Shown here: piece by piece, positions 9,411 to 18,001 of the stretch
How positions within the stretch are numbered: the stretch's first letter is position 1
Layout of the letters: each line of letters begins with the position of its first letter
Source of the DNA: Rickettsiales bacterium
GTDB lineage: Bacteria; Pseudomonadota; Alphaproteobacteria; Rickettsiales; JABCZZ01
Direction of reading: 5' to 3'
NCBI GenBank assembly: GCA_035765535.1
Contig: DASTXE010000006.1
Location: 1 to 64,000, forward strand
Length of the DNA stretch: 64,000 bases
Program-made: the position numbers and the translations under genes
The notes under the pieces: generated by a model
What the model was told of the DNA's origin: nothing
The model's database searches: none
The model's input: the letters and a program-made list of their open reading frames with translations, nothing else

Positions 9411-10433
9411 TTAATACACTAACTGGTCCTCTCCCCCCGGTTCGGCGATATTGATTTCGCCCTTCGCCGCCAGGTCCTTGGCTGCCGTCACGATGATCAT
9501 CTGCGCTTCGTCCACATCGCGGATGCGTACTGGCCCCTTGGATTCGATATCCTCACGCAGTATCTTGGCTGCACGTTCAGACATATTGTCGAAGAACAGC
9601 GTTTTGATCGCATCGGATGCGCCCTTGAGCGCAATGGCAAGCTTATCTTTGTCGATAACGCGCATGAGAGCCTGAATGCCTGCACCATCGATCTTCTTGA
9701 GATCTTCGAATGTGAACATCAGTGCACGGATACGATCCGAAGCTTCCTTATCGCGCTCCTCAAGCACCTTCATAAAGCGCGACTCAGTATTACGGTCGAA
9801 GTTATTGAAGACATCGGCCATCATCTCAAAGCTATCGCGCTGCTGCGTCTTGGCCAGGTTACTCATGAACTCGAGACGCAACGTCTTCTCAATATCTTCC
9901 AGCACTTCTTTCTTGACCGGCTCCATCGTAAGCATACGCATGATAACTTCCAGCGCTAGTTCCTGCGGCAGCACGCTCAGAACCTTTGCCGTATGATCCG
10001 CCCTGATTTTTGACAGTACCAGCGCGATTGTCTGCGGATATTCGTTTTTCAGATATCCCGCCAGCACATCTTCACCGACATTGCCAAGCTTGTCCCATGT
10101 CGTTTTACCGGCAGGACCGCGTATATCCTCCATGATGCTGTCAACACGCTCCTTACCCAGCGCCTTGATCAGCAAGCGTTCCGCCGTATCATACGTGCCG
10201 ACGATTGCACCGGAAGCGCTCATCTGCTCAGTAAATTCAAGGTAAAGTCTTTCTACGGTTTCCGAGCTGATCTCACCCAGCGTTGCCATGGTATTGGAGA
10301 TCTCCTTGATCTCGTCGTCATCCATCATGGAAAAGAGCTTTGCCGCGTTTTCCTCTCCAACCGACATCAACAAAATGGCGATCTTTTGCGGGCCGGTAAG
10401 CTTCCTAAAATCATCTTTCTGCGGTGCTGCCAT
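9411..10433 (-). CDS. fliG: Flagellar motor switch protein FliG
   Basis: FliG joins the MS ring to the C-ring and contacts the stator to generate torque. The 340-residue product has the normal length. It begins with LTGPQKIAILLMSVGEENAAKLF (N domain, FliF binding), has EYPQTIALVLSKIRADHTAKVL in the middle domain, and a C-terminal domain with FTFEDLKKIDGAGIQALMR and FFDNMSERAAKILREDIE, which carries the charged torque helix. It lies between fliF (39-bp gap) and fliH. Confidence 0.97.
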   Translation of the reverse strand: MAAPQKDDFRKLTGPQKIAILLMSVGEENAAKLFSMMDDDEIKEISNTMATLGEISSETVERLYLEFTEQMSASGAIVGTYDTAERLLIKALGKERVDSIMEDIRGPAGKTTWDKLGNVGEDVLAGYLKNEYPQTIALVLSKIRADHTAKVLSVLPQELALEVIMRMLTMEPVKKEVLEDIEKTLRLEFMSNLAKTQQRDSFEMMADVFNNFDRNTESRFMKVLEERDKEASDRIRALMFTFEDLKKIDGAGIQALMRVIDKDKLAIALKGASDAIKTLFFDNMSERAAKILREDIESKGPVRIRDVDEAQMIIVTAAKDLAAKGEINIAEPGGEDQLVY

Positions 10434-10472
10434 TTATTTCCATCCATTACCCATATTGCGTCAGTGCAAAGC

Positions 10473-12143
10473 TTACGAGCGCTTTGAAGCCCACTGGCGT
10501 ATTACGTTCAGCGCCTCTTCGGGGTGCTTCTCGACCAGTTCATTGAGCCTGTTGTAGCTGGAAGATTTCACACGGCCCGTCACGCGGCTGATATCGATAG
10601 ACCCTTCTTCCGACTCATCGCCGATATCCATCGCCGCACCGGCCGTCACAATAGGAGCAGGCGCTCCGGCCCCGGTGCCTGCAAATAATGCTCCCGTCTG
10701 CGGAATAGCTGCAGCGCCGCCTGTCGCAGCTTCAGCAGCGGCATCGGCCATGGTCGTTTCGATGATGCGGTTGACAATCGGGCGGATCACGAGCAGCACC
10801 ACGAGCACTGCCACCGCACCGAAGACCAGGGTCTGGACTACCCCATGGAGATCCTGCTTGAGGGATTCCACAAAGGACATGTTACCTTCTTCGCCATTTT
10901 CGGCAATGAAGCGCATATTGACCACATCCACTATGTCGCCGCGCTTGTCATCGAAACCGATAGCGGACTTCACTAGCGACTGTATCTCGTCGAGATTTTC
11001 TTTCGTGCGCGGCGTATAGACCTCTTTCCCGCTCTTGTCTTCCGCATATGTGCCGTCCACCATTACAGCTACAGAGAGCTTCTTTACCGTGCCGCCCTGC
11101 TTGATATGATTCTGCACAGTTTTAGAAATTTCATAATTTGTGGTTTCGTCCGTCTTGGCAATGATGCGGCTGGAACCATTGGAACTCTGATTCGATTGTC
11201 CATTGGGCAGGTTGGTGGAAGCGCTCGTATTCTGGCTACCTTCCTTGTCTGTCGTCTGCTCTTTGTCTTCCCCTGTCTGCACGGACCTTGCCACCTGGCC
11301 GTTAGGATCGTAGGTTTCGGAATTCGTCACCACCCGGTCGAAATCGATATCGGCATTGACGCTTACCTTTACCTTGCCCGCACCCAGCGATTTCTCCAGC
11401 AGCCCTTCCAGCGTATTACGCATGCGGTTCTGGTAAGCCACGCGGTATTCTTCGGTTGATGAAGCCAGTCCCAGCATATCCGTAGCTTCGCCACTCCCCC
11501 CTGAAAGCATATGCCCGAGTGTATCGAGAATGGTTACATTGGTCGGCTTAAGCCCCGGCACGGATGCCGCAACCAGATGTGTAATCGCATCCACTTCCGC
11601 CTTGCCAAGCTCTCTCATTCCGCGCAATTTAATAACCACGGAGGCAGTAGCTTCTTGCTTATCCTTACTGAAAAGCTGCTCTTTCGGAATCACAAGATGC
11701 ACACGTGCCGATTCCACCTGTGTGAGTGACGCAATCGTACGCGAAAGCTCACCTTCGAGTGCCCTGAGCATGTTAATATTCATGACGAAGCTGGATGTGC
11801 CCATCGTATCGCTGCGGTCGAAGATCTCATATCCTACGATAGATCCAAGTGCAGGCAATCCCTGCTGGGCCAGCGAAAGACGCAGCTTCAGCACCTGCTC
11901 CGTCGGCACATATATCTGGGTTCCATTGCCGCGCAGATCATACTGAACGCCTGACTTATCAAGCTCCGCAACGATTTTACCGCTATCTTCCATGGAAAGG
12001 TCGGTATAAAGCGGTGCCAGTGACTGGGTGGAGAAATGAGCCGACATAAACACAGCCATGCTCAACACCGTGATAATCACCGCCGCGAGAATCGCCATCT
12101 GCATCTGGCTCAGGTCTTTGAACGACTGCAAAAAGGAATTCAT
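10473..12143 (-). CDS. fliF: Flagellar MS-ring protein FliF
   Basis: FliF builds the membrane-embedded MS ring, the base for flagellar assembly. The 556-residue protein has a first transmembrane helix near residues 17-37, ring-building motifs with LYTDLSMEDSGKIVAELDKSG and RALEGELSRTIASLTQVESARVHLVIP, a Ser/Asn/Gln-rich insertion near 300-330, and a second membrane helix near 430-450. The C-terminal tail that binds FliG (SYNRLNELVEKHPEEALNVIRQW) is conserved. It is the first gene of the minus-strand operon, and the intergenic region facing divK holds its likely promoter and an adjacent inverted repeat. Confidence 0.96.
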   Translation of the reverse strand: MNSFLQSFKDLSQMQMAILAAVIITVLSMAVFMSAHFSTQSLAPLYTDLSMEDSGKIVAELDKSGVQYDLRGNGTQIYVPTEQVLKLRLSLAQQGLPALGSIVGYEIFDRSDTMGTSSFVMNINMLRALEGELSRTIASLTQVESARVHLVIPKEQLFSKDKQEATASVVIKLRGMRELGKAEVDAITHLVAASVPGLKPTNVTILDTLGHMLSGGSGEATDMLGLASSTEEYRVAYQNRMRNTLEGLLEKSLGAGKVKVSVNADIDFDRVVTNSETYDPNGQVARSVQTGEDKEQTTDKEGSQNTSASTNLPNGQSNQSSNGSSRIIAKTDETTNYEISKTVQNHIKQGGTVKKLSVAVMVDGTYAEDKSGKEVYTPRTKENLDEIQSLVKSAIGFDDKRGDIVDVVNMRFIAENGEEGNMSFVESLKQDLHGVVQTLVFGAVAVLVVLLVIRPIVNRIIETTMADAAAEAATGGAAAIPQTGALFAGTGAGAPAPIVTAGAAMDIGDESEEGSIDISRVTGRVKSSSYNRLNELVEKHPEEALNVIRQWASKRS

Positions 12144-12194
12144 AACGATCTTTACACCCTAAGAAGCCTTGACCACACGCTGTATTTGGCCAGT

Positions 12195-12221
12195 AGTATA
12201 GCGCAAAAATTCATGCGTCAA
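12195..12221 (-). promoter_or_regulatory. Probable promoter of the fliF operon
   Basis: On the minus strand, TTGACG (12216-12221) and TATACT (12195-12200) are separated by 15 bp, close to a sigma-70 promoter with a short spacer. It lies 52 bp upstream of the fliF start. I did not find a TTAA-N7-TTAA CtrA box or a sigma-54 GG-N10-GC element here. Confidence 0.4.
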
Positions 12222-12235
12222 AACAAATATTTTGT

Positions 12236-12264
12236 GCAAACTAGGCAAAAATTGCCTAGTTTGC
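12236..12264. promoter_or_regulatory. Perfect 13-bp inverted repeat, candidate operator
   Basis: The left arm GCAAACTAGGCAA and the right arm TTGCCTAGTTTGC are exact reverse complements separated by AAA. No T tract follows on either strand, so it does not look like an intrinsic terminator. It lies directly upstream of the fliF promoter and 258 bp before divK, a position suited to binding a dimeric regulator. Confidence 0.6.
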
Positions 12265-12521
12265 GAAACTGTACCGTATATGCCACAGTCAAAGCACACA
12301 TGCCGCCTCCGATCAGGTGAGCTATTTTGCCGTTAATCGAAGAACTTCCACCTCACCGTTCCCCAAAAAACACACTGCCGTAAAAACTCTTTCTATCTTT
12401 ACAAACTATTAATAATTCTTGTGTTAGAATCCGTTTCAACGATAAATACATTGTCTACTTGCCGAGTTAGCGGATTAAGCGACACACGGCAGGACCTTTA
12501 ACTATAAAAATTGTTATAAAT

Positions 12522-12893
12522 ATGAGTAAAAAAGTCCTTATAGTCGAAGACAATGATTTAAATCTGAAATTGTTCAACGACCTATTGGAAGCCCACGGTT
12601 ATGAAACGGTGGAAATTAAAGACGGTCTGGATGCGGTAGCCGTTGTTAAACGCCATAGGCCCGATCTGATACTGATGGATATCCAGCTACCGGAAATTTC
12701 GGGGTTGGATGTGACCAAAAAAATCAAGGCTGACAAGGAAATCGCCGATATTCCCATTATCGCCGTCACGGCTTTTGCCATGAAGGACGATGAGGAGAAA
12801 ATTCTGCGCGCCGGATGCCAGGCGTATATTTCCAAACCCATCTCTATCGTCAGCTTCCTGGATACGATTCGGAAATTTCTTGGTGAAGGCTAG
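12522..12893 (+). CDS. divK: Single-domain response regulator DivK
   Basis: The 123-residue product is a bare receiver domain. It shows the acidic pocket VEDNDLN, the phosphorylatable Asp in [15 protein letters not shown] near residue 53, the conserved Thr in AVTAFAM and the Lys in ISKPIS. Sequence and position directly before pleD match DivK, the cell-cycle regulator that in Caulobacter modulates DivJ/PleC and CckA signalling and so CtrA activity. The gap to pleD is 17 bp, so the pair is an operon. It has no output domain of its own. Confidence 0.92.
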   Translation: MSKKVLIVEDNDLNLKLFNDLLEAHGYETVEIKDGLDAVAVVKRHRPDLILMDIQLPEISGLDVTKKIKADKEIADIPIIAVTAFAMKDDEEKILRAGCQAYISKPISIVSFLDTIRKFLGEG

Positions 12894-12910
12894 ATTAGGG
12901 GATTAAAGTA

Positions 12911-14284
12911 ATGACAGCAGAGATACTGGTTGTTGACGACGTTCCTGCAAACGTGAAGCTGCTTGAAGTAAAGCTCAGCAACGAGTACTACGATGTCATC
13001 ACTGCGAAGGACGGTTTTGAGGCGATTGCGGTCGCCAAGAAAAAGAAACCGGACCTGATCCTGCTGGATGTGATGATGCCAGGAATGGACGGGTTTGAAA
13101 CCTGCCGGAAACTCAAGGAAGATCACGAAGTATCGCATATTCCCGTCGTCATGGTGACGGCGCTGTCCGAAATAGCCGACCGCGTGCGCGGTCTGGAAGC
13201 GGGAGCAGACGACTTCCTGACCAAGCCGATCAACGACATTGCCTTGTTCGCCCGCGTAAAATCGCTCGTGCGTATCAAGGTACTGCTGGATGAATTGCGC
13301 CTGCGTGATAAAACCGGCCTTGAAATGGGCGTAGTGGACGAAGGCCAGAATACATTCACACAGAATGTCACCGGTTCCAAGATTCTCCTCATCGATGACG
13401 ATGTCGTGCAGTTGCGCAACGTGACGGAGCGTATGTCGAAAGATTATACCATAGAAGGCATAGCCAACCCGGAACAGGCGCTGCCCAAAGCACTAGAAGG
13501 CAATTACGACCTGTTCATCGTCAGCACGCAGTTAAGTGATATGGACGGCCTGCGCCTTGCTTCGCAGCTTAAAAGCCAGGAAGCTACGCGCAACGTTCCC
13601 GTCCTGATGCTCGTGGATGAAGACGATACTCGCGCCATGCTCAAAGGCTTGGAACTCGGTGTGAATGATTACATCATTATGCCGGTCGACTATAATGAAA
13701 TGGCCGCTCGCATCAAAACGCAGATACGCCGCAAGAAGTATCAGGACGCGCTGAAATCCAATTACCAGCAGACCATCTCGCTTGCCATTACCGACGCGCT
13801 GACGGGCCTCTATAACCGCCATTACCTGAATGCCCATTTGGACAACATGGTTAACCAGTCCATTCGCAACAGCAAGCCCCTATCGCTGATGATTATGGAT
13901 ATGGACCATTTCAAGGCGGTCAACGATACATACGGCCATGATATGGGCGACGTCGTGTTGAAACAGCTTGCGGAGATCATTATCAAGACTGTCCGCAGCG
14001 CCGATCTGGCCGCACGTTTCGGCGGCGAGGAATTTGTCGTGTTGATGCCGGAGACGGATAAGAAACAGGCTATGGAAGCTGCGGAACGTATCCGCAAAAT
14101 CGTGGAGGCCGCAGAGTTTAAGCTGACCAACGGTGACGGCCATATCAAGAAAACCGTCAGTATCGGCGTTTCGTTTCTGGATGAACTGGGCGATTCCGGT
14201 CAGGCCCTGCTCAAACGCGCGGACGAAGCTTTATACAAAGCCAAGGAAACCGGCAGAAATCGCGTTATCACCAGCGAACTCTGA
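12911..14284 (+). CDS. pleD: PleD diguanylate cyclase response regulator (REC-REC-GGDEF)
   Basis: The 457-residue protein has two receiver domains and a GGDEF domain. REC1 (about 1-120) carries the phospho-acceptor in PDLILLDVMMPGMDG. REC2 (about 155-275) has Ser where the Asp should be (FIVSTQLSDMDG), so it is an adaptor, as in Caulobacter PleD. The cyclase domain has ITDALTGLYNRHYL, DMDHFKAVNDTYGHDMGD and the active-site GGEEF in RSADLAARFGGEEF. The RSAD upstream of GGEEF is the RxxD inhibitory site for cyclic di-GMP. PleD makes c-di-GMP at the cell pole during the swarmer-to-stalked transition; here it faces the flagellar operon. A short hairpin terminator follows the stop. Confidence 0.95.
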   Translation: MTAEILVVDDVPANVKLLEVKLSNEYYDVITAKDGFEAIAVAKKKKPDLILLDVMMPGMDGFETCRKLKEDHEVSHIPVVMVTALSEIADRVRGLEAGADDFLTKPINDIALFARVKSLVRIKVLLDELRLRDKTGLEMGVVDEGQNTFTQNVTGSKILLIDDDVVQLRNVTERMSKDYTIEGIANPEQALPKALEGNYDLFIVSTQLSDMDGLRLASQLKSQEATRNVPVLMLVDEDDTRAMLKGLELGVNDYIIMPVDYNEMAARIKTQIRRKKYQDALKSNYQQTISLAITDALTGLYNRHYLNAHLDNMVNQSIRNSKPLSLMIMDMDHFKAVNDTYGHDMGDVVLKQLAEIIIKTVRSADLAARFGGEEFVVLMPETDKKQAMEAAERIRKIVEAAEFKLTNGDGHIKKTVSIGVSFLDELGDSGQALLKRADEALYKAKETGRNRVITSEL

Positions 14285-14286
14285 AC

Positions 14287-14304
14287 GCTGCTTCGGCAGT
14301 TTTT
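14287..14304 (+). terminator. Intrinsic terminator after pleD
   Basis: CTGC-TTCG-GCAG (a UUCG tetraloop hairpin, with one more possible G-T pair) is followed at once by TTTTT, three bases after the pleD stop. The stem is short but the loop is very stable. Confidence 0.6.
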
Positions 14305-14373
14305 ACTAGACTGCAAAGTACAATCACCGTATAAAAAACCTCTTATTCCCACCACATGGCAATGGAGGCTCTC

Positions 14374-15000
14374 ATGTACAAACTCTATTATTTCGCTGGC
14401 GCATGCTCAATGGCACCGCACGTCATTCTGAACGAACTGGGTCAGGAAGTCACTCTGGTAAACGGACGCGATGCACAAGGCAAAGCCACCGAAGAATTGC
14501 TCAAAGTAAGCCCGCGTGGCGTTATCCCCGTGCTGGAAGATAACGGTCATGTTATCCATGAAGGCGCTGCAATCATCCTGCATCTGCTGGAAAAACATAA
14601 AAACAACCTTATGCCCGCTTCCGGCCCGGCCAGAACGGATACGCTACAATGGCTGATGTTCTGCAATGCCACGCTGCATCCCGCCTATGCGCGCTTGTTC
14701 TTTGCATTGAAAGCCCTGGAAGGCGATGCCCAGGCGAAGGTTCTGGAAGCGACATACGCTTACATTAACAAGCTTTGGGCAGAAGTAGAGGAAAGACTCT
14801 CGCAATCACCGTTTCTCGCCGGTCAAGAACTGACAGTAGCCGATATCCTGCTGACGGTCATCGCCAACTGGTCCACACGCTTCGAAGGCAAGATCAAAAT
14901 CGGTGAACACACTAAGCAGTTACTGCGCAAAGTAAGTGCTCGCCCCGCCTACCAGAAAGCACTCGCTACCGAGCAGGTGGAATATAAGGCAGCCGCATAA
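14374..15000 (+). CDS. Glutathione S-transferase family protein
   Basis: The 208-residue product has an N-terminal thioredoxin-like domain beginning MYKLYYFAGACSMAPHVILNELG and carrying GVIPVLEDNGHVIHEGAAI, where the cis-Pro and glutathione-binding E-G/S-x-A-I are conserved. The helical C-terminal domain has GQELTVADILLTVIANW, with the N-capping box motif. The N-terminal Y-x-x-x-G-A-C-S resembles beta-class GSTs. I use the ATG at 14374 because GGAGG lies 5 bp upstream; an in-frame ATG at 14356 precedes it. Its substrate is unknown. It is followed after 12 bp by rsmE and then gshA, so glutathione synthesis and use are neighbours. Confidence 0.9.
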   Translation: MYKLYYFAGACSMAPHVILNELGQEVTLVNGRDAQGKATEELLKVSPRGVIPVLEDNGHVIHEGAAIILHLLEKHKNNLMPASGPARTDTLQWLMFCNATLHPAYARLFFALKALEGDAQAKVLEATYAYINKLWAEVEERLSQSPFLAGQELTVADILLTVIANWSTRFEGKIKIGEHTKQLLRKVSARPAYQKALATEQVEYKAAA

Positions 15001-15012
15001 GCGTAGGCAGCA

Positions 15013-15780
15013 ATGTCACCCTGCACGCAATCATGCCCCCGCCTGTATGTGGAGGATCCGCTTACAGGCGGTGCAAGTCTTGCTCTGGGCGAGAAGCAAT
15101 CGCATTATCTCGTGAATGTGATGCGCCTGAAGGAAGGTGATGGCGTAACCCTATTCAATGGACAGGATGGCGAGTGGAGCACTATTGTTGAACATGCTTC
15201 AAAGAAACGAGTCGAGCTGCTGTTGCGCGAGCAATTGCGCCCGCAATCCCCTTCCCCCGATCTCTGGCTCATCGCCGCACCGCTGAAAACCGGCAAAAGC
15301 GAGAAAGTGCTGGAGCAGGCAACAGAGCTGGGTATCTCAGGCTTTATCCCGGTGACGACACGTTATACCGTCGTACATCGCATGAACCATGAGCGCTTGA
15401 GTGCCATTGCAATTGAGGCTTCCGAACAATGCGAGCGATTGGATGTGCCGCAAGTCAGGGAGCTAACACCGCTCACAAATCTACTTGGAGGCTGGGACCC
15501 CGCCAGAAAGCTTATCTACGGCGATGAATCCGGCGCAGGCAAGCAGGCAAAAGAGCTTTTTCCTGCACTGGGCAGCGGCAAATACGCCGTACTGATCGGC
15601 CCGGAAGGCGGCTTCAGCGCGGAAGAACTCGCATTGCTTGCGAGCCTTGATTATGCGTATGCCCTCTGTATGGGCCCCCGTATCATGCGCGCCGATACGG
15701 CAGCAATCGCCGCTGTCACGCTTGCTCAGTCCTGGCTCGGCGACTGGAAGGCAAAACCTGCTTTTCGTTCGCAAGGGTAG
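15013..15780 (+). CDS. rsmE: 16S rRNA (uracil-1498-N3)-methyltransferase RsmE
   Basis: RsmE methylates N3 of U1498 in the decoding region of 16S rRNA. The 255-residue protein has the N-terminal PUA-like part (RLYVEDPLTGGASLALGEKQSHYLVNVMRL) and a SPOUT methyltransferase domain with the deep trefoil knot: LIGPEGGFSAEEL and GPRIMRADTAAIAAV bind S-adenosylmethionine. The pattern IRTERCVV-like is here VTTRYTVVHRMNHERL-SAIAIEASEQCERLDVP, as usual in the family. It shares an operon-like row with the GST gene. Confidence 0.93.
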   Translation: MSPCTQSCPRLYVEDPLTGGASLALGEKQSHYLVNVMRLKEGDGVTLFNGQDGEWSTIVEHASKKRVELLLREQLRPQSPSPDLWLIAAPLKTGKSEKVLEQATELGISGFIPVTTRYTVVHRMNHERLSAIAIEASEQCERLDVPQVRELTPLTNLLGGWDPARKLIYGDESGAGKQAKELFPALGSGKYAVLIGPEGGFSAEELALLASLDYAYALCMGPRIMRADTAAIAAVTLAQSWLGDWKAKPAFRSQG

Positions 15781-15836
15781 AAAAGTATAGAAACGGCACT
15801 ATATAATTACCTTAACTCACCAACAGCGTATTTCTC

Positions 15837-17087
15837 ATGTCATACATCATTGATACTCTCGATAATCTGCTGAAGAATCGCCATTCCGAAATCGAGGACT
15901 GGCTGCATGAGAAACGCACATCCCGCCCCCCCTTTATCTATAGCTCGGTCGATTTACGCCATTCAGGCGCCAAGCTTGCACCGGTAGATACAAACCTGTT
16001 CCCGGCTGGATTCAATAACCTCTCTCCCGCAGCCTGTAATCGTGCCGTCACCATGTTTCGTGACCGGTTCGACGCAATGCCGGTAAGACCACAGCGCATA
16101 CTCATCGTCCCTGAAAACCACACGCGCAACCTCGCCTATCTTGAGAACCTTGCCATTCTGGCCGATCTCGTAGCAAAAGCCGGAACCGAAGTCCGCATTG
16201 GCAATGTCAGTATTGAAGAAACGCTGACGCTCACTTCCATGAACGGTAAAACCGTTGTGGAATCTCCTGTCACGCGTAAGGATAACAGACTCAGCACTAC
16301 CGATGGATTCACGCCAGACCTGATCCTGCTCAATAACGACTGCACAGCAGGCGCTCCTGAAATCCTGCACGGATTACATCAGCCGATCGACCCGGATTAC
16401 AGCATGGGCTGGTATGCGCGCCGCAAGAGCGAACATTTCCGCGCTTATGAAGAGCTGGTGCAGGAATTCAGCAGGAAGTTCAACATTGACCCATGGCTGA
16501 TTTCCGCACCGTTTCATCGCTGCGGCGTCGTCAATTTCCAGGAGCGTAAAGGCATTGAATGCGTGGCGCTGGGGGTCGAAAAGATCCTGCACGTCACACG
16601 CCGCAAATACGAGGAATACGGCATTACCGAAAAACCTTACGTATTCATCAAAGCCGACAGCGGCACCTATGGCATGGGTATCATGACCGTGGAAAGCAGC
16701 GACCAGCTGCTGGAGCTGAATAAAAAAACCCGCAACAAGATGAATATCATCAAGGAAGGCACACAGAACACCGAGGTCATCATCCAGGAGGGTATCCCCA
16801 CAATCGACCGTGTAGAGGGTTCGCCCGCCGAGGCCATGATATATCTGGTGGACGGCGTGCCGGTCGGCGGCGCCTATCGGGTTAACACCGAGCGTGACGA
16901 TCATTCCAACCTGAACGCCAGCGGCATGAAGTTCGTCGGCATGTGCGACGAAAGCGAATGCGGCGAAAAGGAAAAGGTGAAGATTCCCAACTGCAATTTC
17001 TGTGTATTCGGACTGGTATCGGCACTCGCTGCACTGGCCGCACCGCACGAAACCTATAACAGCCTCGATATTGGATTCGTCATCTAA
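15837..17087 (+). CDS. gshA: Glutamate--cysteine ligase (GshA, proteobacterial type)
   Basis: The 416-residue protein matches the proteobacterial GshA family that is distinct from E. coli GshA (Pfam GshA, PF08886). It catalyses ATP-dependent formation of gamma-glutamylcysteine, the first step of glutathione synthesis. Characteristic stretches include PPFIYSSVDLRHSGAKLAPVD, TNLFPAGFNNL, PENHTRNLAYLENL, the ATP-grasp-like VFIKADSGTYGMGIMT and the C-terminal CNFCVFGLVSALAALAAPHE. A GDPD gene follows 16 bp downstream, and GST and rsmE precede it. No gshB is seen in the window. Confidence 0.9.
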   Translation: MSYIIDTLDNLLKNRHSEIEDWLHEKRTSRPPFIYSSVDLRHSGAKLAPVDTNLFPAGFNNLSPAACNRAVTMFRDRFDAMPVRPQRILIVPENHTRNLAYLENLAILADLVAKAGTEVRIGNVSIEETLTLTSMNGKTVVESPVTRKDNRLSTTDGFTPDLILLNNDCTAGAPEILHGLHQPIDPDYSMGWYARRKSEHFRAYEELVQEFSRKFNIDPWLISAPFHRCGVVNFQERKGIECVALGVEKILHVTRRKYEEYGITEKPYVFIKADSGTYGMGIMTVESSDQLLELNKKTRNKMNIIKEGTQNTEVIIQEGIPTIDRVEGSPAEAMIYLVDGVPVGGAYRVNTERDDHSNLNASGMKFVGMCDESECGEKEKVKIPNCNFCVFGLVSALAALAAPHETYNSLDIGFVI

Positions 17088-17103
17088 CAACCGGCAGGAT
17101 AAT

Positions 17104-17997
17104 ATGACGACACAGACAATAATATGCGGACATCGCGGTGGCGGAGGCGATCCGCAAAATGTTGGGCTGTTGGTCGGCCAAAATAATACGCTCGATCATT
17201 ACCAGAAGCGCGATCTCTGGGGAAACCGCCGTAAAACCTTCGAGCTTATGCTTAAGCAGAGTATACGATGCTTTGAATTCGACTTGCTGCCAAGTAAAGA
17301 AGGCGAAGCCATCGTCGTCCATGATTCTTATATCAATGGCAGGCATGTTGCAGAACAAAGCACATCTGAACTGGCAGAAGCAGGCTATATTACATTTATA
17401 GAATTGCTGGGCCTGATGGACAGCTTCCGGGGCAATTTATTGCTGCTGACCGAACTCAAAGGCTCGCACTCCTCCGAAAATGCAACGGACGCCGGAGCAG
17501 ACGGCATTCATCCCGAATCCGTAGCACTTACACGCAGAACAGTGGAAATTATTACCCAACGCGTTAATAGCGGGCATTGGAACTATACCCAGATTCCCGT
17601 TATCGGCTTCAATCACAAAATGCTGAGACTCGCGCAGGAATGTAATCCGCAAATTGAAGTCGGCCTTTCCTTTGCGGGAGAGAATTTCCATATCGATATC
17701 CCTGCGGGGCTCGATGACAACTCCCTAAAAGGAGCTTATAATAAACAGATACTGCAGCAGGTGGATGATTTCATCCAAAGCGGCGGCAGGCCTTATGCCA
17801 TCACGCCCGACAGCCGTTTCGTCGATGAGGCTCTGGTAAAAGCCATCCATGCAAAAGGATTGAAGGTGCAAAGCTGGTCAGCCTTCCGCATCGCAGAAAA
17901 ACCGGAAATTATCGCCATTTCTGACATCTGGATCACCGATTGCCCGCTCGCAGCGCAAAAAACTCTGCGACAGATAGCGGACAAACGCAGCAGCTAG
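17104..17997 (+). CDS. Glycerophosphodiester phosphodiesterase-family protein
   Basis: The 298-residue product has the GDPD TIM-barrel pattern. It opens GHRGGGGDP, has CFEFDLLPSKEGEAIVVHD (metal Glu/Asp and the second catalytic His), then LLLLTELKG, VIGFNH and, at the end, VQSWSAFR and WITDCPLA. Enzymes of this family release sn-glycerol 3-phosphate from glycerophosphodiesters. Two features are odd. The usual P-E-N-T after the first His is QNNT, with no Glu. There is also a long insertion (about residues 28-50) before the barrel's second strand. Substrate and activity are therefore uncertain. It follows gshA by 16 bp and converges on pccA. No signal peptide is seen, so it is probably cytoplasmic. 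Confidence 0.8.
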   Translation: MTTQTIICGHRGGGGDPQNVGLLVGQNNTLDHYQKRDLWGNRRKTFELMLKQSIRCFEFDLLPSKEGEAIVVHDSYINGRHVAEQSTSELAEAGYITFIELLGLMDSFRGNLLLLTELKGSHSSENATDAGADGIHPESVALTRRTVEIITQRVNSGHWNYTQIPVIGFNHKMLRLAQECNPQIEVGLSFAGENFHIDIPAGLDDNSLKGAYNKQILQQVDDFIQSGGRPYAITPDSRFVDEALVKAIHAKGLKVQSWSAFRIAEKPEIIAISDIWITDCPLAAQKTLRQIADKRSS

Positions 17998-18001
17998 AGC
18001 G

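Larger units (their letters stand above)
12144..12521. other. 378-bp divergent intergenic region fliF/divK
   Basis: This is the longest non-coding interval in the window. It holds the fliF promoter and the 29-bp inverted repeat near its left side. The right side (about 12360-12480) is AT-rich, and the divK promoter is probably there (TTTACAAACTATTAATAAT followed by GTTAGAAT), but I cannot fix its -35/-10 spacing. I see no RNA gene or coding frame in it. Confidence 0.5.

Noticed and set aside
12236-12264. Inverted repeat read as a terminator
   Set aside because: No T run follows on either strand, and it lies between divergent genes where a terminator is not needed.
12144-12521. CtrA boxes (TTAA-N7-TTAA) for fliF and divK
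   Set aside because: Individual TTAA words occur but none with the right spacing.
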